64,000 nucleotides of DNA from Phyto melanocephala (Eukaryota > Arthropoda > Insecta > Diptera > Rhinophoridae): positions 17,025,474-17,089,473 of the forward strand of contig OW799236.1 in the NCBI GenBank assembly GCA_941918925.1, written 5' to 3'. A model generated the notes under the pieces. It saw only the letters and a program-made list of their open reading frames with translations. It did not search any database and had not been told where the DNA came from. The translations under genes were made by a program, and so were the position numbers. Within the stretch, counting starts at the first letter, position 1, and the number at the start of each line of letters is the position of its first letter. This document shows positions 35,041-47,437 of this stretch, piece by piece.

Positions 35041-36446
35041 ATTTAATGCCAAACCTACAGAACTATATTTGTTATAGGCTTTAAATTATGTGTAATTGGG
35101 TACGATATTAGTTTATTTTTTCGGCCGCAAAAACTATAGGTCCGGAGTAGAGTTCGTGTTACTCCCCCAAATGATTTTTTTTGTCACTTCTGAAAAACCT
35201 TAATCTCCATTTGGTTTAAACTTAGTACGAGCTATTTTTAATAACAATTTCTTAATTAGAACCAAAAATAATAAGGATCGGAAAAGGTTTGTAATACCCT
35301 CATACTTACGATATACTAATTATGACGATTATTGCATACCTAACAAAAAGTGACAGATAATATTAAAATGTGACTCCAAATAATACCAATTAAAAAATTT
35401 GTTGAGTTCAGCAAAGCGGTACGGGTTCTGCTGCTTTAGAATAAAAATTAAGATACCATATCTCACGCAAATTGTTCTCAAATTTTTCTAGATATTATAT
35501 TGATGGTACCGACAAAAAAAAATTTAATTGCCAAAAAGCTCTTTTTGAATTATTAAATTAGTAATCTTCTTCCAGGAGAGCTTGAAGTAGGTTGATCTCT
35601 CTTTTGCAGTTAATAAGCGCCTCTTCTGCTTTCTTCATTTGTTGAAATAATAATCAGTACAGAAGACATATTTTGTTGCGCATTTCCTTGTATGTACTGC
35701 TTGCAAAGTTAAAAAAATCATAAAATTTATTTCTGGTTGTTTTCTGGGAACTGGAAAAAAATTAAAAATCTGGTTTTTAGTCAAAAACAGAAGGAGAAGG
35801 TCAATGTTGACAATTGAAGTTCTTCTAAATATATTCTATATTAAAACAAAATTTATAAGTTCACCAAACTTTTAAAATCTTCGATAAGATTTCGAATATA
35901 AACATTTAAAAAAATATATAAAAAACTGAATCTATGGCAAACTTTAAATACCTGTGTCTTTTTTGGTGAAGGGTATAATCAACACTTTTAAATCATTAAC
36001 ATCAAAAAGCAAAGGTGTACCACTCATTAAATTTTTAAACTTTAAACGCTTGAACTTGAAAAAAGTACAAAAGGCGTATTTTATATAATTTTTGGCATAA
36101 GTGGAATATATTTTTAATTTTATTTCTATAAAAGTAGCCAAACTATAACTATAAACTATAGCTTAAGTGGATAGAACGCAGGTAATGAGAAAAAAACAAA
36201 TAAAAATTACACAAACTTGTTAAATGTTATCACAGCGATTATATTTGAAAGTTCTTAAAACGCCGCTTACAAAAATACGCTCACACATGTTGCTCTTATA
36301 TAAAAAACAAAGCTTTCAATGTCTTCTATCTTTTAACACTTTTCTCTTCCTTGTATCTTTTTTCAAAGAAAGTAACACTAACGCAGGCAATAATTGCCTG
36401 AAAGTTATTATTTTTACAAATTATAGTAGATGGTTCCAAGGCACAT
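35041..36446. other. Spacer; old repeat-like phrases at the start
   Basis: At 35100-35320 there are phrases like GGTCCGGAGTAGAG and AAGGATCGGAAAAGG, reminiscent of the repeat at 10785-11070. The stretch at 35560-35650 is somewhat less AT-rich. No gene is recognised. Confidence 0.4.
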
Positions 36447-36449
36447 TTA

Positions 36450-36929
36450 CGGCCTTATTCATAACAAAAAGTTGGCACAAAGTTAGCATAAAGTTTATTC
36501 AAAACACACATGCCAAACTCTGGCTTACGATTTGCTAAACTCTTGTTAACAAGCTGCCAAACGTTTGTCAACTTGTGAAAAACAGCTGATCTGTGTTGTT
36601 GTTTTACATTACCAATATTCACCCTGTTGCCAATTAATTATATTGTTAGTTTATCCTTTTAATTTATTTTTCAATTTTAAAAATTGTTAGTATGGATAGA
36701 AAAACATTGAAATGTCAAAATCAGGGATGATATACAAAAAAACTGTTACATTTTTTAAGAAATATCATGCAATTTCAGAGTTAGTTTATGAAAAGTTGGC
36801 AGACGGATAAAAGTTTGTTATGAATTAACTCTGTGCCAACGAGCTGCCAAGCTTAATCGGCATTCTAGTTAGCAGCTCGTTGTACGTAGTGTATAAACGG
36901 TGGCTAATTTTTTGTTATGAATTAGGCCG
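36450..36929. mobile_element. 480-bp MITE with CGGCCTTATTCATAAC ends
   Basis: The left end CGGCCTTATTCATAACAAAA and the right end (inverse CGGCCTAATTCATAACAAAA) form imperfect inverted repeats of about 30 bp. The flanks are TTA on the left and TTT on the right, compatible with an eroded 3-bp duplication. The interior contains repeated GAGCTGCCAA/AAGCTGCCAAAC words. It is non-coding. Confidence 0.75.
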
Positions 36930-36932
36930 TTT

Positions 36933-38187
36933 TTCATCAGTTAGTCTTGATTCGTCATCTAATTTTTTTTTCTTTACTTATTAAGGATTTCAACTGTCAA
37001 ACAGTAGGTTTACATGATGAATTTTATGACGTCCAATTTTGGACGTAATTTTTTGTTTAGGAGCAAGCGGTGTAGAGAAGAAAGGGGGGTAGAAAAATAG
37101 ACATGGTTTCTGTTTTTATGGTTTTTTTTTTGACACTTCGCTTTACACTTTTTTCTGTTCTTCCTGTTACGTTTTGTTTTTATATTCTCATCAACTGGAT
37201 TGTGCGTTTTGACTGATAAAAAAAAAATATTAAACAGTAATTAGTTTTTTCGACATTCAAAATAAAGAAAATAAAAAATATTAAAAATATAAATTTAATA
37301 GTCTACAATACAAATTATAAATTAGACGTCCAAAAAAAGCCATCGTATAAATTTGAGTAGTTTTTGGTAACAACTTCAAAAGGGAATTAAGAAAACGTCA
37401 TAAAATTCATCGTGTAAATTGGGGTATTTTCTCTCATTTATTTTAAATGTCAAACATATAAAAAAAATATTAATAAAAAAATTCTCTCAGAACTGCAATT
37501 ACCTAATAAATAAATATGCCTTGGTTGGTCCCATTAATCTCACCCAGAGTTTCCCTAAATATGTACCTTTAGTATTATATAAAAAATATAAGCACTTCCA
37601 CGTATGTGTACATATTTTGTAATGCTTCAGTTAATTTAATGTTTATGTATATAAAACCTTCTGGTTTCGATATGTGTACCATTTATTCCACCCAGCGTTT
37701 TGGCGTAATTGGTTAAATTTCCTGTATTCTCATACAAAACTACAACAGAACTGAACATTTTTTTCTGGTTTATTGTTAAATTCTATTAATAGTTTAATAA
37801 TAAATTTCTTTTTCCAACCTTATGCATGTATTAGTATGGGACATGAATAAGTCCCGGCAGTTCTATAGTTGATCTGCACGAAAGTTCACTAAAGGGTTGT
37901 AAAGTTACTATTGTAAGCTTTGGAAAGTGTTTTATTATTTTGTCGTGAAAAAAGTTCAATTTATAGTTCTGCTTGTATTTTATGCCCCAAATACTTCAAT
38001 TATTTCCTTACGGCAAAATTATCGCGTAGGGTCATATACTTGTTTAGAAGAAATCATCCCAATAATTGTTGTCTGAATTTTAAATGTTTTTTCCGTTAAC
38101 GAAAAAAAGCTGCTTTTAACAGTAATAACATCCCTGTTTTAGATAAGAAATATCAAAAATTCCATACACATTTCTTTTAAGCTGCTT
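36933..38187. other. Spacer with no recognised content
   Basis: No repeat ends and no convincing coding frame are seen. Confidence 0.4.
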
Positions 38188-38498
38188 AAGGCTATAATAC
38201 ACGGCATGTTTTTTGCATCTGACTTTAAAATTTGTGAGACATATGTAAATCTACATGTCTGTCAAAATTGTACTTTTACGCTGACTGCTTTGCAGCAGCA
38301 GAGATTTCTGCCAACGACTGATGTCACATGTTTCGACAGAAGAAAAAAGAGCGCACTCTAATTAAAATTTTGTCAGATGTCTCAACACATGTTTTTTTAC
38401 AGAAGTAATATTTTAAATGTAACACACGACATGTTTGTATTAGCAGTGGAGAATTTGACAAGTCAGATGTAAAAAACATGCCGTGTATTAACTCCTTT
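38188..38498. mobile_element. 311-bp MITE with AATACACGGCATG ends
   Basis: The inverted ends AAGGCTATAATACACGGCAT and AAAGGAGTTAATACACGGCA continue into GTTTTTT.CATCTGACTT on both sides. A second inner pair (ACACGACATGTTTGTATTAG) suggests fold-back duplication. A 60-bp derivative is at 18466-18525. The target duplication is not clear. Confidence 0.78.
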
Positions 38499-38744
38499 AC
38501 TGATAGATTAAAATATTTCAAATCTATATTTCAGGTAGTATGTTTTTTTAGTATACTTTTTATGTCAATCGGAAATTCAGACACGACTTGAAAGTAGCCT
38601 TTTAGAAGAAATTAGTAACGGTATTATGAAATAACATCCCCAGACACTGTATTCATCGAAGTGGCGATCATTGTTTATATTTTGTATTAACATGATATAT
38701 ATAAGTAAGTGAAAATATTCTTAGTTCTTATAGAAAGAAAAGTC

Positions 38745-39300
38745 GATTTAGCAAATGTCCGTGTGAACGTTGAAATCAAGTTTTTGAAGCCCCCATATAT
38801 TCTACGGACTCCGATGTAGTTTCAGCTTATCGGAAATGCTTTCGAGAATTTTGGTATTTAAAGTCAGTAATTTCAACCCATTAGCGGTTGAGATATGAGC
38901 AAAAAACCACGTATCCGTCTGTTCTTTATTGATTGCAAAAAACAAAATTCAATTAAAAAAATAACAAAAGCAGGCGCTGCTGAAACTCACTTGTGTTTAT
39001 ATGTATGTGTTTATGTATGTACATAAAGGAAAAATTGTGTGGTATTTTGTTGTAGTTGGTAGATTTTTTAAGCCTATTTACATGTAAGAATATGTTTAAT
39101 GTCAAAGTTTTTCTTTTGTTTACTGCACGTTGCATGAACAATCTATGTAAATGATGACATGCCATGATTCAACAACAACGAAGATTGACCACGTGTAAAT
39201 CTGTTTATATGTACATCTTTATAGCTACATATCTACACTTTTGCGAAGGGTATATTTTAAAGATCTGTCTTAGCCGAATATAGCGCTCTTTTACTTGTTT
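38745..39300 (+). mobile_element. INE-1/DINE-1-like element, 5' truncated
   Basis: It starts abruptly at AAGTCGATTTAGCAAATGTC and keeps GTGAACGTTGAAATCAAG and GGTTGAGATATGAGCAAAA. It ends with GCGAAGGGTATATTTTAAAG and CCGAATATAGCGCTCTTTTA followed by CTTGTTT at 39300. Confidence 0.75.
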
Positions 39301-40256
39301 CATTTTACAGAGTTAATAAAAGTAAATCGTCTAGTTAAAATAAAGTCATACTAAAACACATAAAAACAATCGAAAAACTTTGTATTTTTTGTTTTATAGT
39401 TTTTGGTCCGAAAAGCTTCTACCAATAAATACATACATAAATAAAGTACTACACCAAATTTGGCTCGAAGAACTGCAGGGTTAACCGGAATAAATCAAGA
39501 TAATAAACTGTAATACAAGCGCATATAGTATATATGTATAATAGTTAATGGGCATGCAACAAGTGTTTGTTATTACTGCAGCATTAGTAGCTAAATGGCA
39601 GACTGTCGGCCAAAAACCGAAAAAAAAACAACGACGACGTCGACCCACCACTAACAAAACTGTTGCACTTGACTGCATTTATTGTTTGTAAAACAATAAA
39701 AAAAGTACACATGTATGTAACAAAGATGGTTGTAAAATGTTAAAAATTACTATAATGAATCATACAATAAAAAAGTTAATTTTTTTTTATTTAAAAAGTA
39801 AAAAAAATGTTATTAATACGTTTGCTAGAATTAAAGATTTGTATTCGTTGGGAGCATCATAAAAATTTTAACCATTGCAAGATATAACAAACAAGTAAAA
39901 GAGTTACAGTAAAATAGTGGAAATATGTGATCAATTTCCGGCAGGAAATGCTATACATTTAGGAAGGCATAAAATGCGTTCGTTTTTTAATCTCAATACT
40001 TATAGGAATATACAATATTATAAGGTTTCTTTTATTTATTTGTTTTATTTAAAATATATGGTTACGTTTTAGTCAGTTGCATGCCCCAGCAAAAACCAGG
40101 GAATTATAGGCTATTACTGAAGTACATACTTTTTAATGACTACTACATATCGCCACTCTTACTAAGAAGTGTTTTAGTAATGACTTGTTTTAAATTGTCA
40201 CACATAAGTACTCATTAGCCCATGGGCGTATACCAATTCTGGCCTCCCCAGAATTA
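39301..40256. other. Spacer with no recognised content
   Basis: No convincing gene is seen. A frame at 39481-39678 (minus) has an Arg-rich start but no known motif. Confidence 0.4.
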
Positions 40257-40932
40257 ACAAGTAAAAGTGCTATATTCGGCCGTGCCTAATCTTATATACC
40301 CTTCACAACGTGTAGTTATGTTAAAAAAAAAAAATAAAAAAAAAATTTAAAAAAAAATTAAAAATATTATTTAAAAAAAAATTTAAAAAAAAAAATTAAT
40401 ATAAATAATAAATATAAAACAAAAAAAAAATAGTAATAAAAATATAAATAATATATAAAATAAAAAATAAAAAAAAAATTAAAAAAAAAAAAAATTATAA
40501 AAAAAATAAAAATTTTTTTTTGGCTTAGCTGGGATTCGATGCCACGTTTACTTTAACCAGTATACACGTTTGTATGTATGTATGTTGTTGTTGTAATGTT
40601 GTTTTTGTGAAAAAAAATCGAGGTGGTCGTGGGTTTTTGCTCATATCTCAGTTGTTTATGTACCGATGTTTCTGATTTTCAATACCGATCTACTCCCGAA
40701 TATTTCTGATATTTTAATACCTCACCCGGGTCCAGACGATATCGGGGGGCTTCAAAAAGTTGATTTCAACATACACACTGTCAGACGGACAGACTGACAG
40801 AACTTAATCGACTCCCCTATTCATAAGCTTTCAGAAAATATATACTTTATGGGGTCAGAAATGAAAATTGTAGAAATTTCACACGGAATGACAAACCTAT
40901 ATATACCCTTTTTCACTGTGTGAAGGGTATAA
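40257..40932 (-). mobile_element. INE-1/DINE-1-like element, subfamily a, minus strand
   Basis: It opens with AACAAGTAAAAGTGCTATAT (the reversed 3' end), then about 190 bp of A/T homopolymer, the reversed T-arm-like phrase (GGCTTAGCTGGGATTCGATG), ATATCTCAGTTG, CTTCAAAAAGTTGATTTC and CAGACGGACAG repeats. It closes with the ACCCTTTTTCACTGTGTGAA hairpin. It is very similar to 42081-42938, but a block of about 110 bp after CAACGTGTAGT is missing. Confidence 0.83.
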
Positions 40933-41163
40933 AAAAATATAGATCATAGGTGCCCATTTCACCAAACAATTGTTTGTAAGTGTCACCTTTGTTATTTTTA
41001 TGCTCTTTAATTTATTCGTCGATCAGACAGCGACGAGTTCACATGCTGTGTTAATTTTTTTTTCAAATACAGTGCGTTAAAAAAATATGATGAAATTAGA
41101 AAAATATTTTATTTTATAAAAGTCAAATTTAACAATTTACCAAGTAAGAAAATAATAAACTCA

Positions 41164-41600
41164 CGGCCTTATTCATAACAAAAAGTTGCCATAAAGTGGA
41201 TAATTTTAATTTACCTAATGCAGAGTTTTTCATGAGATATCGTTTAGTTAAATTAAAATGATCCATTCGACCTCTGTGGTTATATTTTCTTTTCATACCA
41301 TAAGAAATATTTACTTTATATAAATTATACAAATGTGCAAATCTTTTTAATCGTAGAGGCATCTTTCAATTCTTTAAAAAAAGCAAAAATATAATATATT
41401 TATATTCAAACATCAAATATTTTCTTCCAGTTAAGAACTTAAACGCCAAATAGTACTCGGTTAAATTTAACTGAAATTTGGCAAAATAATCTAAAAGTTT
41501 TAAGATAACTGAACTTTGTGTTAATGGGTTTTGGCTAATCAAGGTTTAAATTTCGAGTTTAGTGTTAACTGTAGGTTAATTTTTTTATTGTTAACGGCCC
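41164..41600. mobile_element. 437-bp MITE, uninterrupted copy
   Basis: The left end CGGCCTTATTCATAACAAAA matches the MITE at 36450. The right end ...GTTAACGGCCC is followed by TTA (left flank TCA). Its right two thirds match 759-1031, where Helitron A is inserted. A 77-codon minus-strand frame (41129-41362) crosses the left end and is probably fortuitous. Confidence 0.72.
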
Positions 41601-41603
41601 TTA

Positions 41604-42080
41604 GTGAGCGAAATAAATCTAACTACGCTTAATCTGTATCTTACTAATGACGCGTTGGATCTCCGATTTGAGTTCAGGAGTTATTTTTCAATTTTTCCTA
41701 TAAGCCCGAGATTTCACAATACCCAAAAAAAAAAAAAAAATCGGGTGCAATTGATTTTATAAATTAATGTTCTCTAATAAATATGTATACGCTAAAAATT
41801 TTGAAGTACGTAAACTTTTCATTTTACTGTTTGTAGATTTATCAAAAACCAAAAACATTAAACTCCAAGTAACAGACCGACCTAAACTAGAGAGAGCAGC
41901 AGGCGTTGCGTAATATTCCACAGAGCGGTTACGCTGAGGTGACAAATCTAAACGAGAGCGATAACGTTGTGTTATAAACAGTAATGCCCACTTTTGTTAA
42001 AAAAAAAACTCACTAAAACAAAATAAAATCGCTAGATTAACCTGAAAATAGCTTAAATGGTTTTTAACAATTACAAAAGT
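41604..42080. other. Spacer with no recognised content
   Basis: Nothing is recognised. A short GC-containing stretch lies near 41880-41960. Confidence 0.4.
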
Positions 42081-42938
42081 AACAAGTAAGAGCGCTATAT
42101 TCGGCCGTGCCGAATCTTATATACCCTTCACAACGTGTAGTCATGCAATAACAGTAGTTTGTATCACCATTCATCTCATATGAAATACGTACATTCATAT
42201 AAAAAATATACATATATAAAAACATCCCATAGTAAAATTATAAATTTACGTATGTATGTTAAAAAAAAATAAAAAAAAAATTTAAAAAAAAAACTTAAAA
42301 AAAAATTAAAAAAAAAATTTAAAAAAAAATTAAAAAAATTTTAAAAAAATAATTAAAATATATATAATTAATATAAAACAAAAAAAAAAAAAAATTAAAA
42401 AAAAAAAATAATAAAAATATAAATAATATATTAAATAAAAAATAAAAAAATAATAAAAAAAAAATTAAAAAAAAAAATTTTGAAAAAAATTTTTAAAATA
42501 TAAAAAAAAATTTTTTTTGGCTCAGCTGGGATTCGATGCCACGTTTTCTCTAACCAGTATACACGTTTGTATGTATGTATGTTGTTGTTGTAATGTTGTT
42601 TTTGTGAAAAAAAATCGAGGTGGTCGTGGGTTTTTGCTCATATCTCAGTTATTTATGTACCGATGTTTCTGATTTTCAATAGCGATCTACTCCCGAATAT
42701 TTCTGATATTTTAATACCTCACCCGGGTCCAAGCGATGTCGGGGGGCTTCAAAACGTTGATTTCAACATACACACGGACAGACGGTCAGACGGACAGACT
42801 GACAGAGCTTAATCGACTTCCCTATTCATAAGCTTTCAGAAAATATATACTTTATGGGGTCGGAAATGAAAATTGTAGAAATTTCACACGGAATGACAAA
42901 CCTATATATACCCTTTTTCACTGTGTGAAGGGTATAAA
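42081..42938 (-). mobile_element. INE-1/DINE-1-like element, subfamily a, minus strand, complete
   Basis: It runs from AACAAGTAAGAGCGCTATAT to CACTGTGTGAAGGGTATAAA. It contains the full CATGCAATAACAGTAG..CATACGTA block missing from 40257-40932, a homopolymer core of about 270 bp, the reversed T-arm-like phrase and the CAGACGG repeats. It is close to 22586-23434 read in reverse, so it is probably young. Confidence 0.86.
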
Positions 42939-43713
42939 AAGACAACAACAGTTGTATTGCAACCAACTTCCATACCCAACGCCTTGTCAAAATTGGAATT
43001 TTTTATTGCAAAACGTTGCCGCCGCGGTATTTCGGTTTGTTTCATACAAATTGTATGAACATGAGAATTTTTGACAGCCAAAAAACGCTCGCCGCTCTTG
43101 TTTAGGTTTGGCTGTAACAGTTTCAGTGTGTGTGTATGTAAACATGTAGTCATAAATACTCCTAATAAAAAGCTTTAGTTTATTGTTAATTATTTTTTAA
43201 ATATGCAATTTAATTTAATTTTCCATATGCACAAACAAGTGAATTATTTTTAAATTACCCAAAACAAGGGGTTGTGTGTATTCAGACATAAAGAATTTTT
43301 GTACATAACCTCTATATGCGTAATCAATTGTCAAATGTATGAAGGGATTATAAAATGAATTTTATATAAAATATTTGTTTAAAAAACCTTAAGTAATTTA
43401 AATTCCATCGCAGAAAGTTATGAAACAGAATTGGGGCATGACGATTTTTTTATATAATGTGATATTTTAAACTTTTTGTGTAAATTAAACGTGAGATAGA
43501 ATCTATTTCATTTTGACAGAGTTTATTTATATGCATCTTTATATAAAAAAAAAATTATATATTTTGTGTTTAGACGCATTAAATTGACAATATTTGATGT
43601 TAAGTTTTTTTTTTTTGCGGTTGATAGCACGAATAAATATCCCTTGACATAGTATATAAAAATTTCCATTTTGTATGATTTATAATTTGAGAAATAAAAT
43701 AAAACATATAAAT
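42939..43713. other. Spacer with no recognised content
   Basis: A minus-strand frame at 42902-43153 overlaps the DINE end and has no family motif. The remainder is AT-rich. Confidence 0.4.
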
Positions 43714-44366
43714 AACAAGTAAGAGCACTATATTCGGCTGTGCCGAATTTTTTATACCCACCACCAATTATGTGTACTTTTATAGCACAAAATTTATTAT
43801 TTTTTTATTAACAGTAATCGTTATGGAATAATCTCTTTATACTAAAATATGTATCACTTTCTTTATATAACTTCGATATGCTAGTAAAATATTTTCTTAA
43901 ATTAAATTAAGTCTTTCAATGAAAGTGGGCGTTAAAGTAGGCGTGTGTCAATATAGTTTGTGCTAATAAATTCAACATAGATATTTCAATATAGAACCTT
44001 AGTCTTCTAAAAACTTTCTCCATAGAGAAATTATATGAATTTAAGATAAAGTGTTATATGGGAAGTAGGCGTTAGAATGGGCATGTCTTTGTGATCAATA
44101 ACTCCTTATCTAATGCATAAATTTAAGCAATTTTCAGGGGAAAATATTTCTTTTAACTAGGATGTTGGAACCTCTGGAACCGTTCGACTTCTATAGTGTT
44201 TTCAATAAACGGACGGACATACATATCTAGATCGTCATAAAATGAAACCACGACTCAGAAAATATATATGTACTTAATGGGGTATAAAATGGATATTTCG
44301 ATGTGTTACAAACGGAAAGACAAAATAAATATATCCCCACCATTTTTTTTTGGGGTGGTTATAAAA
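43714..44366 (-). mobile_element. INE-1/DINE-1-like element, subfamily c, minus strand
   Basis: It begins AACAAGTAAGAGCACTATAT and TTTATACCCACCACC, and ends with CCCACCATTTTTTTTTGGGG and TGGTTATAAAA, a hairpin counterpart. The interior has TGGGCGTTAAAGTAGGCGTG, ACGGACGGACATACATAT and CAGAAAATATATATG phrases. Its layout is closer to classic Drosophila INE-1 (ACCC/GGGT hairpin ends, GGGCGT phrases) than the other subfamilies. Confidence 0.8.
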
Positions 44367-45773
44367 ATTAATATTATTATATGTTTAAATCCCATGATGA
44401 CTTTTGGCCCACTCTGTACATGAAAATTTTATATATAAACATATACATACATAACTAATATTGTATATAAAACGTACTTTGTTTCTCAACTAAAGAAATC
44501 CATTAAAAGTATTAATTAGTATCGACTATCCAAATGAAAAGTATTGAGTAATGAAAAGCGATAGAATTTGCCAGCAGTTCATTAGGGTACACCACAGCTT
44601 ACGTTATTACATATTTAACTATGGACTTATGATGTAACACAATATCTGGCAGCTGATGTTTTAAAACAAAAATATTTTAAATTATTCAAGAGAAATTCAA
44701 TGAACTTACATTTTTATTTCCCTAACTTGAATATTTTTTTTAAATATTAATATTCTGTAGCATGTCTTTTATTTTCGTTGCTCTTTTGCCACATTGTCAA
44801 GTAGTGAAATGAAGAAGTAGCAACTGAAAAATCAACAAATTTCTCAACACTCCATTTACGTGAGAAGATTTACCAAATACTTTTCACTCAACCAACAAAA
44901 AGAAATGTTATCAAACATCAGTCACATTCATATGAGTGCAAGTGCTTTGAAATGAAAGTGAAACCCATTGGAAACCTTACTCAACAATTTTTATGTTCAA
45001 AAGAAGTTCCTTTTAAAGAATTTTGAAATTCTCTAAAAAACATAAAGTGAAATTTAGGTTTTTCACCTTTTAGGGATTAACACACGAGTACCATAAAAGT
45101 GAATATTTTCTAATTTTTCTTAAAATGTATAAATGGGTTATTTTTTGTTTCTAAATTTCACTTGATAAGTAAGTGTGTCATATTTAATTTTTTTTTATTT
45201 TTTGTTTGTTTTTTTTTTGGTTATTAAAAAGAAAATGAATAAAAGTCAAGCTTAAATTAAGTTTGGTTAATGTTTAAATCTTAAACACACGTTTATAAAT
45301 TTTAGTTTCTCTTTGTATTTGTTAACTGGTGTATTTGTTCAATATTTTTGTACATACTATATTTAGACTTAAATTAAAAAATTAAAAAAAAAATCACAAG
45401 AGGTTGTATGTACTTTTAACTGATTGTTGTTAGCTGGTTGTTTGTTAAACTTTTCATATGTTGTTTTTTTTTTTGTTTTTTTTTAAGTGTTTATTTTCTT
45501 TCGTTTTGCCGCATTAATTCAAAATATTTATTTGTTACTTTTTTATAAAACCAACACCATTTACAAATGTTGTTAAGAAAAGTAAAATTTCATGTTTAAC
45601 AAAAGTTGTTTGTCAATATTAAATTATTTTTTTTTAAATAAAAGAAATATATTATAAAAAAATTTTTTTATTAATTAAAGGTTGGTCTAACAGAATAAAA
45701 TTATTTTACGAAATTAGTGCTATGGCTTGTGGATAAAATAAAATGGCTTGGCAGGCAATTTTCAAAGAATTGT
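44367..45773. other. AT-rich spacer
   Basis: Nothing is recognised; there are long T-rich runs near 45180-45230 and 45460-45490. Confidence 0.4.
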
Positions 45774-46020
45774 TTTATACCTACCACCAAAAAAAAATGG
45801 CGTAGGGTTATATTCATTGTGTTATTCCGTTCCTAAGGACGATCTAGCTATGTCCGTCCATCCATCCGTCTATTGAAAGCACGATAGAGCTCGAACCGAA
45901 AAAGTTAGGGGAATAAAATTTTGCCGGAATATTTCTTATACACAATGTTTGTTTGGTATTAAAAATGGGCTAAATCGGTTTATTGGGAAAAGAGTAATAG
46001 CTCGTAGTGCAAGAGTAGGT
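45774..46020 (+). mobile_element. INE-1/DINE-1-like fragment, subfamily c
   Basis: The 5' hairpin TTATACCTACCACC...GGCGTAGGGTTATA and ATGTCCGTCCATCCATCCGT are followed by GAGCTCGAACCGAAAAAG. The 3' end is not found. Confidence 0.65.
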
Positions 46021-46721
46021 CATAATTCCTGCATCGAATTAAACGCGATTGTGTCTAAACGCATTGACGTAGAGCGATAAGATTTCGTTAGAATATTTTC
46101 TGAAAATTGCTCAAATCTATACATTACAAAAGGATTTATAGATCAAAATGTACAAAAATGTATACCGCGCAGTGTATTTTTTTGGTGTATTCAAAACGTA
46201 ATAAAACTGATAGAATGTGTCTAGCACTTTTTAGAATTTTCAAAACTCTATTTTTGTAATTCTAAGTAATGAATGAAGTATAAAAAAGAAATGTTAAAAA
46301 TAAACATTTTCCTAGAATAATGACTACAACTTTGTCTACTTAAGATTTTCTGGATATATAAACATTAAATAACAAGGTACTATTTGTAAACTAAACATTA
46401 AGAACTTGAAAAGAAAATTTTAAGTAACAAATATTTATAATTTTTTTTAGAACTACGCCGCTCTAGTAAGTAAATGAAAGTAGTTTATATTACAATGTCT
46501 ATTATAAAATCTACAAATGTGTCAACCATTCGATAAGTGACAAAAAAAAAATTAAATAAACTAGGTCGATTATGGACAGTAAGATTCCCGTATGTCAACC
46601 CACTGATCGGTCTCTTGATTATTGTTATTATTATTATGGTTGGTAACGAGATTGCCGCCGAAAACATCAATTCGTTTAATCGTTTAATTACACTAGGCAA
46701 CAGCCATTTTGTTGTTTGGTT
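46021..46721. other. Spacer up to the long-TIR transposon
   Basis: No gene is recognised. A small open frame at 46537-46725 is mostly hydrophobic from ATTATTATT runs and is not credible. Confidence 0.4.
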
Positions 46722-46725
46722 CTAG
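46722..46725. repeat. Probable 4-bp target duplication (left), CTAG
   Basis: CTAG is repeated at 49465-49468. The restored site would read TTCTAGAA, a palindrome, so the duplication length cannot be fixed beyond doubt. Confidence 0.6.
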
Positions 46726-47338
46726 CATACTTTTTCTCATGGATTTGGACCTACTGAACACGAAAATGAATTTTAAAAATTTTTCTGTCGATTGGTTTGC
46801 GAGATACAAATTTTTTAATTTTTTTTTTTTAATTTTTGGAGGTACACTTACTATTTTGAGCATATCTTTAGTCTTCTTTGACCTATTTTATCCTACTACT
46901 ACTCAAATTAAAGACAATTGAGCCGTCTATAACTTATTCTCAGAAAATTTTCAAATCGGGTTAGTAGTTTTGATGTTGGCGGCTTAAAAAGGTTAAAAAA
47001 CTGGGTTTTTTTAGTAAAAATGTGGCTGAAAAATTCATATAAAAATTCATATAAAATATAAAACGCGATGTTAACAGCGATTTTAATTTTTTTACGTATA
47101 GCTGACACTTTTCCAAAGAAAATAAGCCCTTACTTAACAAAATCTGATGACAAATGGCCGACTTATTATTTTTTTGGTAAACGACCGAAATTCCGCTATT
47201 TCACGATTTTTTGATTTTCATTATTTGCACAGCTTACCTACCCAACGCAAACGAATAAATACATTTGAACTTAATTTAAAATAAACAAATTAGTCTTCGT
47301 ATATTATTTTTTACTTTATTTACAGCACTACATGCTCA
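46726..47338 (+). repeat. Left terminal inverted repeat of the 2.74-kb transposon
   Basis: It pairs with 48864-49464 along its whole length, ending inside at ...CACTACATGCTCA. It contains a good 3' splice site (TTTATTTACAG at 47315-47325) immediately before the coding interior. Confidence 0.92.
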
Positions 47339-47437
47339 TACATATTTAAACATAAGGAGACACGGTTATCAATTGCATTTCAAAACTGTCTGTGAAAGTG
47401 TAAAGAAGTTAATATTTAGAAAACGCTCAACGCTCAA

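Noticed and set aside
41129..41362. 77-codon minus-strand frame with basic residues
   Set aside because: It crosses a MITE boundary and is not open in the related sequence at 759-1031; no known motif.
46537..46921. Two small frames at the left edge of the long-TIR transposon
   Set aside because: One is built on ATTATTATT repeats. The other lies in the inverted repeat and is mirrored at 49269-49451.
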